Shown: positions 42,400-50,543, numbered from the stretch's first letter. The stretch: 64,000 nt of DNA from Candidatus Nucleicultrix amoebiphila FS5 (GCF_002117145.1 NZ_CP008743.1:1240001-1304000); one strand, 5' to 3'. Translations and numbers: made by a program. The notes: generated by a model not told the origin, from the sequence alone.

Positions 42400-43404
42400 A
42401 TGGATGACCCCATCCTTAAGAGTCACTGGGAACGCTTTAAAGACCATGTGTATTTAGACAAAGCTCTGGCTCAAAAATTACTGCATCCTTTCATCCCGGA
42501 TACGCTTGAGACACTCCACATTCTTTCTGAAGGATGTGCCAACACAAATTATAAAGTAAGTTTTAAAACAGCTCATCCTCCCGTTGTCATCCGCATTTAT
42601 GTGCGGGAAAAATCAGCGTTGAAAAGAGAGCTGGCTATTCATAAAAAAGTAGCAGGAACACTCCCTGTTCCCCATTATTTATATGCTGATGACAGCTGTT
42701 CTCTTTACACTCATCCCTATGCCATTGTTGAGTGGATTGAAGGGATTATGATGCGTGACATTGTCCTGCAAAAAGATGAAAAAGCGATTTCTGAATGCAC
42801 CTTTGATGCAGGGCTTTATTTAAATGAATTGCGTCATATCACATTGCCCAAAGGAGGATTTTTTCAAGAAGATTTTCAGATACGCCCCTTTCAAGAAGAT
42901 GAAAAATATCTCCCCTACGTAACAATGCTTTTAAATGATCCTATTGTGATTAAGAGTTTGGGGCCTGAGCTTCATCATGGAACTCAAAAACTTGTCCGAG
43001 ACTATGCCGCACTCTTGCCATTCGAAGATGACGCCAATCTCACCCATGGGGATTATGATCCAGCAAATATGTTGGTTAAAGAAGTAAAAGGCGTTTGGAA
43101 AATTGCCGCTATTTTGGATTGGGAATTTTCTTTTGCTGGACCGTATTTGTTAGATATAGGAATGATGCTGCGTTACAGCCATAAGCTGCCCAAATGTTAC
43201 GAAGAAAGTTTTATCAAAGGCATTGAGTCTTCCGGCAATCTTTTGCCTCAAGAGTGGAAAAGGCAAGCAAAGTTGATGGATCTTTTGTGTCTTTTGCAAC
43301 TGATTCACCATAATCCCTATGACCAACGCCCAAAAATGAATCGGGATGTTGTTTCTCTTGTAACCCACACCGTTTCCCATTGGGCGATGATGCAAAAAAA
43401 ATGA
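42400..43404 (+). CDS. APH-family phosphotransferase
   Basis: The 334-residue kinase-fold protein has the catalytic loop Leu-Thr-His-Gly-Asp-Tyr-Asp-Pro-Ala-Asn (~210-219) and Ile-Leu-Asp-Trp-Glu-Phe (~233-238), as in aminoglycoside/choline kinase-type enzymes. The ATP Lys region (Val-Val-Ile-Arg-Ile-Tyr) has Arg instead of Lys. It begins three bases after etfA, so it is in the operon. The substrate is unknown; resistance should not be assumed. A hairpin terminator follows. Confidence 0.8.
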   Translation: MDDPILKSHWERFKDHVYLDKALAQKLLHPFIPDTLETLHILSEGCANTNYKVSFKTAHPPVVIRIYVREKSALKRELAIHKKVAGTLPVPHYLYADDSCSLYTHPYAIVEWIEGIMMRDIVLQKDEKAISECTFDAGLYLNELRHITLPKGGFFQEDFQIRPFQEDEKYLPYVTMLLNDPIVIKSLGPELHHGTQKLVRDYAALLPFEDDANLTHGDYDPANMLVKEVKGVWKIAAILDWEFSFAGPYLLDIGMMLRYSHKLPKCYEESFIKGIESSGNLLPQEWKRQAKLMDLLCLLQLIHHNPYDQRPKMNRDVVSLVTHTVSHWAMMQKK

Positions 43405-43405
43405 G

Positions 43406-43421
43406 GCCTTTTTCAAGGCCC
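43406..43421 (+). terminator. Terminator of the etf operon
   Basis: GGCCTT and AAGGCC pair around TTTC right after the stop codon, followed by CCATCTTTTT. The stem is short, and termination is plausible. Confidence 0.6.
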
Positions 43422-43439
43422 CATCTTTTTATGATGAAC

Positions 43440-44858
43440 CTATTTTCCGTTGTTTTCGTCATCTCCGTCTTCATCATCGGAGCTTGCGGAGTCGTCACCT
43501 TCAAACGCTGAAGTGTGAAATGAAGTCGTGTTTTCTTGAGCCATTGCTTCTTGTTGAAGGCTAAACTCTTCCTCGTCAATCATCCTAGGCGATTGGGGGA
43601 ACATCACGACGCCTTCTTCTTCCTCTTCTTCATCCACATCAGGTGTGTGTACAGCCGTTGTATTTGAAAGTGGCTTTATGGGGCCAACCATCATCGCAAC
43701 AAAGGCATCTTCTAAAAGTCGCCTATAGGGTGTGTAGGGGTTGCTCCGTGCAGAAGAGGAACGATAATTTCCTTTCGCTTTCTGACGGCGATCTTCTGAC
43801 TCATAAGTTTTCTCTTCTGACTGTTCACTCTTTTGTTCAGACTCAGCATTGGGGTGACCTGACGTGGTGTGAGTGTTTTCTTCAGGCGCTTTAAATTCTT
43901 GAGAGAAAGAAACAGATTGCAAAGCTGTCGATCCTTCAGAACCGAAAGTTTCCGGTGCTTGATAAAGCGTAACAGCCGTGGAGACATCTCCTTGAACACT
44001 CTCAGAAACAGGGGCTAACGTAAACGTTGGCATCTGAACAAAGTGTGGCAGGGATGATTCAAATCCTTGGGCAAGCGTCACGGAATTTGGACGCATAAAG
44101 TTCAAAGGCTCACGCTCAACAGTTGGCATTTGAAACGTTGGCATCTGCACAAAAGTTCCCACAGCTGTATCATCCACAAATGTGGTTGGCACTAGGGCTG
44201 AACTTGGGCTCGGCACGATGGCAGAACGCGGAATGAAATGCATAATTCCTTCGCCTTTTGGCAGTACTTCTCCCTCAGAAAAGGACATTCCTGACTTTGA
44301 GGCGATCTCTCTTCCCATACGGTCTAGGACTGAAAGAGAATCTGACGTTGGCTCACTTTCTGGCATCCGTGCAAGATAGCTGCCATCTGAGCGTAAACCG
44401 TATAATTTTTGAGCTTCTTCAAAGGTTATTGGCTCCAAGCAGGGCTCTGGATGTGTTTGTGTTGACGGTGTGGCATTGGGTGTATTTTCGAGCTGAGTGT
44501 TACTTCCAAAAAGACCGCCCAACCCTGTGGTAAGCATTCCAAAAGCAGAAATCACACGTCCTGAAACTGATCCTGGGTAGAGCAACTCACACGCACCGGC
44601 CGAAAGAACAGCGGCACCAAAAGCCACTTTGCCTTTATGATGTAATACAGTTTCTTTAAAAGCTTGAACGCGGCTTTTTTTGGCGGGAGGAGCTTTACGA
44701 TTGGGGACTGAAGTGACTTGAGATTTTTCGTCGGCAGTGAGGGTTTCTGTAAAAGTACGCTTGGTGGCATAAGCACTCGATGACATCATGAGAGCCAAGG
44801 CGAATGTTATTTGTAACCCATTTTTGATTGATCGATCTTTCTTTAACGTCAGTTTCAT
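43440..44858 (-). CDS. Exported NLS-like low-complexity protein, paralogue of 13591 gene
   Basis: ATG 44858, six bases after GGGG, gives 472 residues with a signal peptide ending near Ser-Ala-Tyr-Ala. The next ~70 residues match the protein at 13591-14868: Ala-Thr-Lys-Arg-Thr, then Pro-x-Lys-Lys-Ser-Arg (59-63), x-Ala-x-Lys-x-Thr-Val-Leu, and Pro-Gly-Ser after a hydrophobic helix. The rest is Ser/Pro/Glu-rich and likely disordered, with repeats of Phe-Val-Gln-Met-Pro-Thr-Phe and acidic runs (Asp-Glu-Glu-Glu-Glu-Glu). It fits a secreted, host-directed protein (inference). Confidence 0.68.
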   Translation of the reverse strand: MKLTLKKDRSIKNGLQITFALALMMSSSAYATKRTFTETLTADEKSQVTSVPNRKAPPAKKSRVQAFKETVLHHKGKVAFGAAVLSAGACELLYPGSVSGRVISAFGMLTTGLGGLFGSNTQLENTPNATPSTQTHPEPCLEPITFEEAQKLYGLRSDGSYLARMPESEPTSDSLSVLDRMGREIASKSGMSFSEGEVLPKGEGIMHFIPRSAIVPSPSSALVPTTFVDDTAVGTFVQMPTFQMPTVEREPLNFMRPNSVTLAQGFESSLPHFVQMPTFTLAPVSESVQGDVSTAVTLYQAPETFGSEGSTALQSVSFSQEFKAPEENTHTTSGHPNAESEQKSEQSEEKTYESEDRRQKAKGNYRSSSARSNPYTPYRRLLEDAFVAMMVGPIKPLSNTTAVHTPDVDEEEEEEGVVMFPQSPRMIDEEEFSLQQEAMAQENTTSFHTSAFEGDDSASSDDEDGDDENNGK

Positions 44859-44943
44859 TGGAATCCCCATCCCTCTAGTGAATAATATGTGAGACACATA
44901 TGGGAATGATTTTAAGGAATTCAATGGGGGAAGGTCGTTGGAT

Positions 44944-45016
44944 CCACTGGATCACGTTGCTGTGCGCGTGATGACGGACATTGCTCCTGCGAGGCCTCTT
45001 GGCCGCGGCAGTCCAC
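44944..45016. repeat. Palindromic repeat cluster R4
   Basis: GGATCACGTTGCTGTGCGCG...TGATGACGG is followed by CCTGCGAGGCCTCTTGGCCG...GCAGTCCA. It lies between divergent starts: the NLS-like gene and the CheD-like gene. Confidence 0.78.
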
Positions 45017-45099
45017 CGTAACATTTTGATTGCAATAGACCGACCTTGTCTCTAGTGTCCCCAGAACGATGAAATACGTATAGAGAAGGATCGTGAACC

Positions 45100-45942
45100 A
45101 TGCGCTTGAGCCAGGTGTTTTTTGTTTTTTTGCTCGTATCCGGAATAGGTTTCGGCAGTCGGGCGTCTGAGCCCCTCTTCGAAAGCATCTCTTATGAAGT
45201 GTCTTCTAAAACCTATGTGATCAAATCCCAGCAAGGGGAGACCTTTCGGGTGATCGACGATCAAAAGGCTTATAATGCGTTGGTTTCTTCCCGGTTCTCC
45301 TATGTGGCGGACCATAAGGAAGCGTTACCGAATTCCCAAGCGTTTGACGTCGACCCCGCAAAAAGTCTTTATTTAGATACGGATTGGCGGGCCATTACCA
45401 ACGCTACTTTGTCCCGTCCTATTTTAGTGACCAACTATCTGTATAATTGTGTAGGGATCGTTTTAAGGGATTCCCAGCGTCAAAAAGTGGGACTGTTTCA
45501 TCTCTCGCCCTATAAGCTTGGAGCAACCACGGACGTTTACGTGGAAGAATTCATGCAAGACTCAGAGGTCAAGAATGTTGAGGCCATGCTTATCAGTGGC
45601 CGTCTCTCGGATAATCTGACTCGGTGTTACACGGCATTGACACAGAAAGGGATTAAAATAACCACCCTTCATACGCTGCCCTATATCTTGCTCGATGAGT
45701 GTGAGGTTTTCTCAAAAAGCGTCTTTGCGGACTCCAAGGCTTTGTTGGAAAGTCCAGAAAAACTGATGTCCGTTTTGCGGGATGCTTTCCTAAGGGTCGC
45801 CGTCGACGCAAGAACCATGACTGTTTCTTTCACGTTTGACTTTGAGGCCTTTGATCGCTTGTATTCCCAAGAGGGGGGCACTCTCAAAAAAGCCGAAGCC
45901 GCGAAAGCCGCCGGCGTGCATGTGCGCTTTTCAGAGGAATAG
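45100..45942 (+). CDS. Exported CheD-like (glutamine deamidase fold) protein
   Basis: AAGGA nine bases before ATG 45100 gives 280 residues with a signal peptide ending near Ser-Arg-Ala-Ser. Residues ~105-170 resemble CheD, the chemoreceptor glutamine deamidase: Thr111-x5-Cys117-Val-Gly-Ile-Val-Leu-x-Asp-x9-His134. The Thr-Cys-His spacing equals that of Thermotoga maritima CheD (T21, C27, H44). CheD shares its fold with CNF-type toxins. No chemotaxis gene is nearby and the signal peptide places it outside the cytosol. An exported deamidase or effector is the best reading (inference). The gene is G+C-richer than average and lies between repeats R4 and R5. Confidence 0.6.
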   Translation: MRLSQVFFVFLLVSGIGFGSRASEPLFESISYEVSSKTYVIKSQQGETFRVIDDQKAYNALVSSRFSYVADHKEALPNSQAFDVDPAKSLYLDTDWRAITNATLSRPILVTNYLYNCVGIVLRDSQRQKVGLFHLSPYKLGATTDVYVEEFMQDSEVKNVEAMLISGRLSDNLTRCYTALTQKGIKITTLHTLPYILLDECEVFSKSVFADSKALLESPEKLMSVLRDAFLRVAVDARTMTVSFTFDFEAFDRLYSQEGGTLKKAEAAKAAGVHVRFSEE

Positions 45943-45952
45943 AGGGACGGAC

Positions 45953-46222
45953 GTCCTGTGTCATCGCGAGACGCTTCTTAAGCGTCGTGGCGATCTAAGC
46001 TGGATCACGTCGCTACGCTCGTGATGACGGACATTGCTTCTGCGAGGCCCCTTGGCCGCGGCAGTCCATCTTGCTTATTTAACTGGATCACGTCGCTTCG
46101 CTCGTGATGACGCACTTCTATAGGCCGTCATCGCGCCGATTCTTTCAGAACCGCGGCAATTCAGCGTGCTTATTTGTAACCAAGCCACGTCACTGCGAGG
46201 CCCCTTGGCCGCGGCAGTCCAA
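45953..46222. repeat. Palindromic repeat cluster R5
   Basis: Four or more repeat units fill the whole space between two convergent genes, starting 11 bases after one stop and ending one base before the other. It includes a GTCATCGCGAG...GTGGCGATCTA form. Bases 46041-46135 are identical to 20311-20405. The hairpins could serve as transcript ends. Confidence 0.87.
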
Positions 46223-46223
46223 C

Positions 46224-46964
46224 TTAGTTCTGCTGAAGAGCGGGATTCACCGCAAAAGACCACGCATATTGATTGGTGTCCTGGTCCGTTCCCACAAATT
46301 TAAAAGAGAGGGCCTCTGCAAATTTAGTGGATAAGCCGTTGCTCTTGGCAATCATGGCCATCGCATAATCCATTTTGGTGACCCCTTGATCCACCTCTCG
46401 AATATAGGACACGACCGCCTGCACCGCACTGCGGGCCAACCCGCGACGTTGATAATCGGGGCGAATATACCATTCTACTTCAAAACACACTTTGTCCTCC
46501 AAAAAGGCAAAGGGCGTATTCCAGGTGGGAAAGCGGGGATCATAATAGGAGGCGCGATGGTGTCCATAAGCAATCATCCCCACGGGCACGTCCTGGTCGC
46601 CGTCGCGAAGATTAATAGTCCACCCGCGGATGCTGCTAAACCGTTTATTTCCCTCAAAAAGGCGCACCATTTTTTGCAAGTTAAAGCCCGGCCGGTATTG
46701 ATGGGCGGACAATAACTTGTCATCCAAGACCTCAAGCGGCCCCGCATCCTTGCGCTTGATTTTGGTTAAAGACCCAATCTGTTGTGGCCCTTCATCCTCT
46801 GTGCCTTTGCGATAAAGAAGCAAGGTGGGCAACGTATTGGCCGTGGAATAATCCTCATAATAGGCCTCTTCCCAGTTTTGATCAGAGGTATAGGACGCTT
46901 TCAGATCTCCCTGAAAGGCGCCAACCCCCAGCCCCAACATGCTTACTATTAAGCCAAACCGCAT
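46224..46964 (-). CDS. Exported GNAT-family acetyltransferase
   Basis: GAGGAG eight bases before ATG 46964 gives 246 residues. The start (Met-Arg-Phe-Gly-Leu-Ile-Val-Ser) is a signal peptide ending near Leu-Lys-Ala-Ser. The GNAT core is clear: Val-Glu-Trp-Tyr-Ile-Arg-Pro-Asp-Tyr-Gln-Arg-Arg-Gly-Leu-Ala (acetyl-CoA loop, ~164-178), then a long helix and a late Phe-x-Phe-Val-Gly-Thr strand. GNATs normally act in the cytosol, where acetyl-CoA is. Export suggests action in a host cell, or a decayed role. It is G+C-rich and converges on the CheD-like gene across R5. Confidence 0.74.
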   Translation of the reverse strand: MRFGLIVSMLGLGVGAFQGDLKASYTSDQNWEEAYYEDYSTANTLPTLLLYRKGTEDEGPQQIGSLTKIKRKDAGPLEVLDDKLLSAHQYRPGFNLQKMVRLFEGNKRFSSIRGWTINLRDGDQDVPVGMIAYGHHRASYYDPRFPTWNTPFAFLEDKVCFEVEWYIRPDYQRRGLARSAVQAVVSYIREVDQGVTKMDYAMAMIAKSNGLSTKFAEALSFKFVGTDQDTNQYAWSFAVNPALQQN

Positions 46965-47053
46965 CCTAAACACTCCTCTTTATCGTACATTCTACGCCTC
47001 CCAGTGTAGGGGGTATTTTACAAAGAGTCAAAAAGTTATGGCTGGGTGAGTGA

Positions 47054-48007
47054 TTACAATTGGTGAGAATGTTTTTGGATCAAGGCAACTACTTCATCAA
47101 AATCGGGCTGGCCTTGATAGTATAGGGTTCGACTTTTTTCATAAGCGTGTTTAAATTCATTTCGGATGAGGGGGTCAGTTAAAGTAAACGCTTCATTTTC
47201 GTGAATAATTTTATGATCAGCGTCTCGAAAACGCTTTTTCTTATGGGCGTGATAGTCAGCAGTTCCGATAAAATTTAAGATGGAAGGCTCTTTCAACAAA
47301 CAGTAGACATCATAATAATGTCTCATAAAATTTTCTGGAAGAGAGTTTTTGTTTGTTATTTTTCTATATTTTGTAGAGATGGTTTGAAGTTTTTCAACAA
47401 AGGTATATCCAGGATCATAGCAACGAACTTTGCGCGCGCGATTATCCTTAACGGGAACGCGATTTGCAACAGCATGATCATAAGCCCATGAGGTAATATC
47501 CCGAGGTTTGTTGGGCGAAACATCATCAAAGCCTACTTCCAATAGAATGCCTTCTTTTAAGTGAGTAAGTGCGGACGTTCTTGAGTGATACAATAAGCGT
47601 ATGCCACCACTGCGAAATTTTTCATCATCAAAATTTTTATCGCGTTCCACGGAATCAATGCCATCAATTTTTATTCTCTTTTGCAAGGCGTTATAAAAAT
47701 CTCGCCGACTGTTACAGTGTGAGGGCTTGTTTTGATTTCGACCTGTATACACTGTCATGCCAGAAAGAGGCTCTATGCGTATATCGATATCTTCAGAAAA
47801 ACGATGAATAATTTGATAGCCTTTGGAAAGAGAGGTTCCCCCTTTTAATTGAAAAGAGAGGCCCATTTTTTGCAAGCCATAAAGACAATGCATAATCCAA
47901 TAATCTTTCTCGATAAGTGCGGGATCCATATTTTTTTTATGTCCAACAATGTTCAGCAAATCAGAAAAATTGGAGTGATGATGGAGATAGTTAAGAGACT
48001 CACCCAT
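47054..48007 (-). CDS. AbiEii-family nucleotidyltransferase toxin
   Basis: ATG 48007 overlaps the antitoxin gene by eight bases and gives 317 residues; longer frames lack support. The nucleotidyltransferase motif is Lys-Gly-Gly-Thr-Ser-Leu-Ser-Lys (55-62) with Ser-Glu-Asp-Ile-Asp (71-75), as in AbiEii/MenT toxins that modify tRNA or block growth. The family acts as the toxin of type IV AbiE toxin-antitoxin and phage-abortive systems. All key residues are present, so it is probably active. Confidence 0.85.
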   Translation of the reverse strand: MGESLNYLHHHSNFSDLLNIVGHKKNMDPALIEKDYWIMHCLYGLQKMGLSFQLKGGTSLSKGYQIIHRFSEDIDIRIEPLSGMTVYTGRNQNKPSHCNSRRDFYNALQKRIKIDGIDSVERDKNFDDEKFRSGGIRLLYHSRTSALTHLKEGILLEVGFDDVSPNKPRDITSWAYDHAVANRVPVKDNRARKVRCYDPGYTFVEKLQTISTKYRKITNKNSLPENFMRHYYDVYCLLKEPSILNFIGTADYHAHKKKRFRDADHKIIHENEAFTLTDPLIRNEFKHAYEKSRTLYYQGQPDFDEVVALIQKHSHQL

Positions 48008-48593
48008 GAGCGACAGTCCCTGTCGATGAGGACAGAGCAAAAAACTTTTTTGTGCGTTCGCCCCCATAAGAGGAAACAGCCCTGTCAAGGGCACGTCCTT
48101 TCAGGGCCGTGATTTTCTTTCGCACCTGCTTCAACACATTCTCTTTATTTTCTGCAAGACGATCCAGGTTATTGATAAGATCAACGAGCAGAAATTCAGG
48201 GCTGAGTTTTGCGGGAAAGTCCGGCTTCATCCGGAAATGAAAAGAACGTCCGCCCAAAGTAAAAGTACCATGCCTTTTTTTATTATACACAACCGTTTCA
48301 TTGTAAAGTTGTGTCGTGCCAACCCCAAGCGTGTTGTAAGCATTCGGTGAGGTGAGAAGAAACTTATGACTTTTCAAAAAAGCGGCAACCAACTTTTTAT
48401 CGTCGGCGGGCGCAGTCCCAAAAACGGTGGTTTTTGGACAATAATAAAGCCCCCCAGAAAGCTTTTCCAACGCGCCCTCATGAACAAGAAGTTTGAGATG
48501 ACGATCCACGGCTTTGGAATATTTCTCTAAGTCCGCGCGCCTGTACACCCTTCCCGGTCTTAAAATTTTTTTTAACTTATCCAATTCACGCAT
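48000..48593 (-). CDS. AbiEi-type antitoxin/regulator (DUF6088-like)
   Basis: The 197-residue protein has an N-terminal winged helix (Leu-Arg-Pro-Gly-Arg-Val-Tyr-Arg-Arg-Ala-Asp-Leu) and a region with Leu-Thr-Ser-Pro-Asn-Ala-Tyr-Asn-Thr-Leu-Gly-Val-Gly-Thr, as in DUF6088/AbiEi proteins. AbiEi represses the operon and blocks the toxin. It is first of two overlapping genes. On the minus strand TTGCAT and ATAATA, 18 bases apart upstream (48605-48645), may be its promoter. Confidence 0.8.
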   Translation of the reverse strand: MRELDKLKKILRPGRVYRRADLEKYSKAVDRHLKLLVHEGALEKLSGGLYYCPKTTVFGTAPADDKKLVAAFLKSHKFLLTSPNAYNTLGVGTTQLYNETVVYNKKRHGTFTLGGRSFHFRMKPDFPAKLSPEFLLVDLINNLDRLAENKENVLKQVRKKITALKGRALDRAVSSYGGERTKKFFALSSSTGTVAHG

Positions 48594-48866
48594 CCCTCAC
48601 CTCTATAATTATATTATGGTTCTTTAATCTAATAAATGCAAGTTTTTTTATTTAAATTTCATGCAATTTTGTGATGAAAAGAAAGAATAGTCAATGCTAA
48701 GAGTCAAAAGAGTGTTGGCCGAGAAAAAAGCAAAAGTTAATTGATTGTGGATTAAGAAGCAGTCACAGAACATTTCTTTTCAAGAAAGCAAAAATTTAAA
48801 ATTTTCCGAATAGAAGTGATATTTCTAAAAAGACTTTGTACTATCTCTACAATGAAATCATAAATC

Positions 48867-49133
48867 TTATTCTTTTGAAAGATATTCTCTTATTGATTGT
48901 TTTGATTTCTCAATTATATCATTGTTGTTCTTTGCTATCTTTCGAAGATAAGGATTAATTTGAACACTTAGAAGCTGATTAGTGTCTTTGAAATTTACAT
49001 TCTTAATATTATTCAGTGCTTCCTCAATGTGAATTATTTGTTTTATTGAATCTTCTGATTTATCATGTAAATCAAAAGAGAAAGAGATTAGAAAAAAATC
49101 TAAAATTTCTAATTGAGCAATAAGATTATTTTT
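48867..49133 (-). pseudogene. 3' part of membrane-protein gene split by the IS
   Basis: This stretch codes, in frame, for the last 86 residues of the protein whose start is at 50154: helical, with Leu-Glu-Ile-Leu-Asp-Phe-Phe and a tail ending Tyr-Leu-Ser-Lys-Glu before TAA 48867-48869. Joining 50154-49856 to 49125-48867 (removing the IS and one copy of the 8-bp duplication) gives exactly 186 codons with no frameshift. It has no start of its own. The ~270 bases between it and the AbiE pair show no gene. Confidence 0.8.
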
Positions 49134-49855
49134 GGGGCTGAAGTAGTTAAGAGTTAGTGTCTGGTTGCTCTATACCATGATTTCAGCTGGGTTAGAAGGT
49201 CTCTATGGTTCCCTCCATTGAAGCGCCACTCGCATTCCTTGAGAAACCAGTAGAAATTCTCTTTCTTTATACCGTTAAATTTCCTCATCTGCCGTTTAGC
49301 TTGATTCCAAAAATTTTCAATACCATTGATGTGATTATGCTTATCTGCAAACAGCTGACTATGATTGATACGCCGATGATGAAAATCGCTGATATCAAGG
49401 GCATTGTAAGAGCGAAAAGTATCTGTATAAACAATGCTGTCAGGCTGAACCTTTTCTTTAATGATCGGCAAGAGAGTATCTGTTTTTGCGTCTGATATGA
49501 TGGCAGTGTAAACCTTTCCCCCTCTCTTCAATAGCCCAAAAACCGCCACTTTTCCACCTGCACCCCGGCCTCGTTTGCCTTTACGAACCCCCCCAAAGTA
49601 ACTTTCATCAGCTTCAACTTCTCCTGAAAGCTCATACGATGGCAGTTTGCTTGCTATCAGCTTTCTAAGCCGCCGATAAAATGTGATGGCTGTGTTGGCC
49701 TGAATTCCAATCAATTCAGACGCAGCTCGTGCTGTTGTTCCAGCTACAAAGTGCTCTATCAACTTGCTCTGCTGACTTGCTCTTAATCGGCTTTTTCTCT
49801 CATACATTGCGTAGCTATCTTAACCTCTTTTTTAGGTCTTAGCTACTTCAGCCCC
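49134..49855 (-). mobile_element. IS1595-family insertion sequence (IS1016-like), 722 bp
   Basis: The ends are inverted repeats of 19 bases with one mismatch, both beginning GGGGCTGAAGTAG. An exact 8-bp duplication TTATTTTT flanks it (49126-49133 and 49856-49863), as expected for this family. It carries one transposase gene. Near-perfect ends and duplication imply a recent insertion. Confidence 0.93.
49154..49807 (-). CDS. IS1595-family transposase
   Basis: The 217-residue DDE-type transposase has Glu-Ala-Asp-Glu-Ser-Tyr-Phe-Gly-Gly (first Asp), Tyr-Thr-Asp-Thr-Phe-Arg-Ser-Tyr (second Asp) and Asn-Gly-Ile-Glu-Asn-Phe-Trp-Asn-Gln-Ala-Lys (last acidic), the ISXO2-like pattern. Length fits the short IS1016 group, which lacks the zinc-ribbon of longer members. 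The frame is intact, so it may still move. Confidence 0.92.
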   Translation of the reverse strand: MYERKSRLRASQQSKLIEHFVAGTTARAASELIGIQANTAITFYRRLRKLIASKLPSYELSGEVEADESYFGGVRKGKRGRGAGGKVAVFGLLKRGGKVYTAIISDAKTDTLLPIIKEKVQPDSIVYTDTFRSYNALDISDFHHRRINHSQLFADKHNHINGIENFWNQAKRQMRKFNGIKKENFYWFLKECEWRFNGGNHRDLLTQLKSWYRATRH

Positions 49856-50154
49856 TTATTTTTTATTTGAAAAAAATCTTGTTCTACGTTAGGTGGAATT
49901 TTTCCATAAGTGGAGTCTATTTTAAGACTTAATTCAGTTGTTTTTTTGTGAAAATCATTAAAAGATATACGCAAATCCTTTAGGTTGGAGGGATATTGAC
50001 TAATAATTAACTTTTTATTTTGGTCTTTTTGTTCGTTACGTTGAACATTAGTGTTTATCCAATACGTTCCTAAAGCGCCTAAGACAGTACCTATTAAAGC
50101 TCCTAAAACAGGACAACATCTTACTAAAATCTCATAGATTTTTTTTAAACTCAC
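49843..50154 (-). pseudogene. 5' part of membrane-protein gene split by the IS
   Basis: It starts at GTG 50154, which overlaps the stop of the upstream gene (GTGA). It codes for a membrane helix (~12-32) and a charged helical region, then runs 12 bases into the IS and stops. The real gene part ends at 49856 and resumes at 49125, giving a 185-residue protein before the insertion. The first 99 residues may still be made as a truncated membrane protein. No family is recognised. Confidence 0.78.
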
Positions 50155-50543
50155 TTATCACAATCCTTTAAGCAAGCATCTAAATTTTTCTTCAAATCAT
50201 CTAAGCTAACTTCAATATTTCCTTGAAGACTTGCTGTTGCAGGATTAAGCACTATAGAGTGATCAGTTTTCGGCTGGGCAATGAAACCTTCTTCATAGCT
50301 TAGTAGAGCGTCATACCCAACTTTTTTGTCTGCATTAGAGAGTCGGTCAAGTTTTTTACGCTCTATATGTTTTTCTAACCATTCTCTTGATACTTTCACT
50401 TCAGTTTGCATCGTTATAGGGCGTGTAGATTCTTGGTAGGAAGCAATACATTTAGCTCTGCATTCTTCTTTTGTTTCTGCATAAATAGGAATAGTCCATA
50501 TTAATGGAAAAGAAAATCTTAGTATGAAAGAAATATATTGCAT
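50151..50543 (-). CDS. Small exported protein with paired cysteines
   Basis: ATG 50543 gives 130 residues; a TTG-started form adds four. A signal peptide ends near Ile-Tyr-Ala-Glu. Cys pairs near each end of the mature protein (Cys-Arg-Ala-Lys-Cys and Cys-Leu-Lys-Asp-Cys) suggest a two-disulfide helical hairpin, as in twin CX3C proteins. Its stop overlaps the GTG of the IS-split membrane-protein gene, so the two were co-translated. Function unknown. Confidence 0.58.
   Translation of the reverse strand: MQYISFILRFSFPLIWTIPIYAETKEECRAKCIASYQESTRPITMQTEVKVSREWLEKHIERKKLDRLSNADKKVGYDALLSYEEGFIAQPKTDHSIVLNPATASLQGNIEVSLDDLKKNLDACLKDCDK

Noticed and set aside
45100-45942. True chemotaxis CheD
   Set aside because: Signal peptide, ~100 extra N-terminal residues, and no chemotaxis genes in the window argue against a role on cytosolic chemoreceptors.
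46075-46334. ORFs on both strands near 46.1-46.3 kb
   Set aside because: Both cross repeat R5 and the end of the GNAT gene; no ribosome sites.
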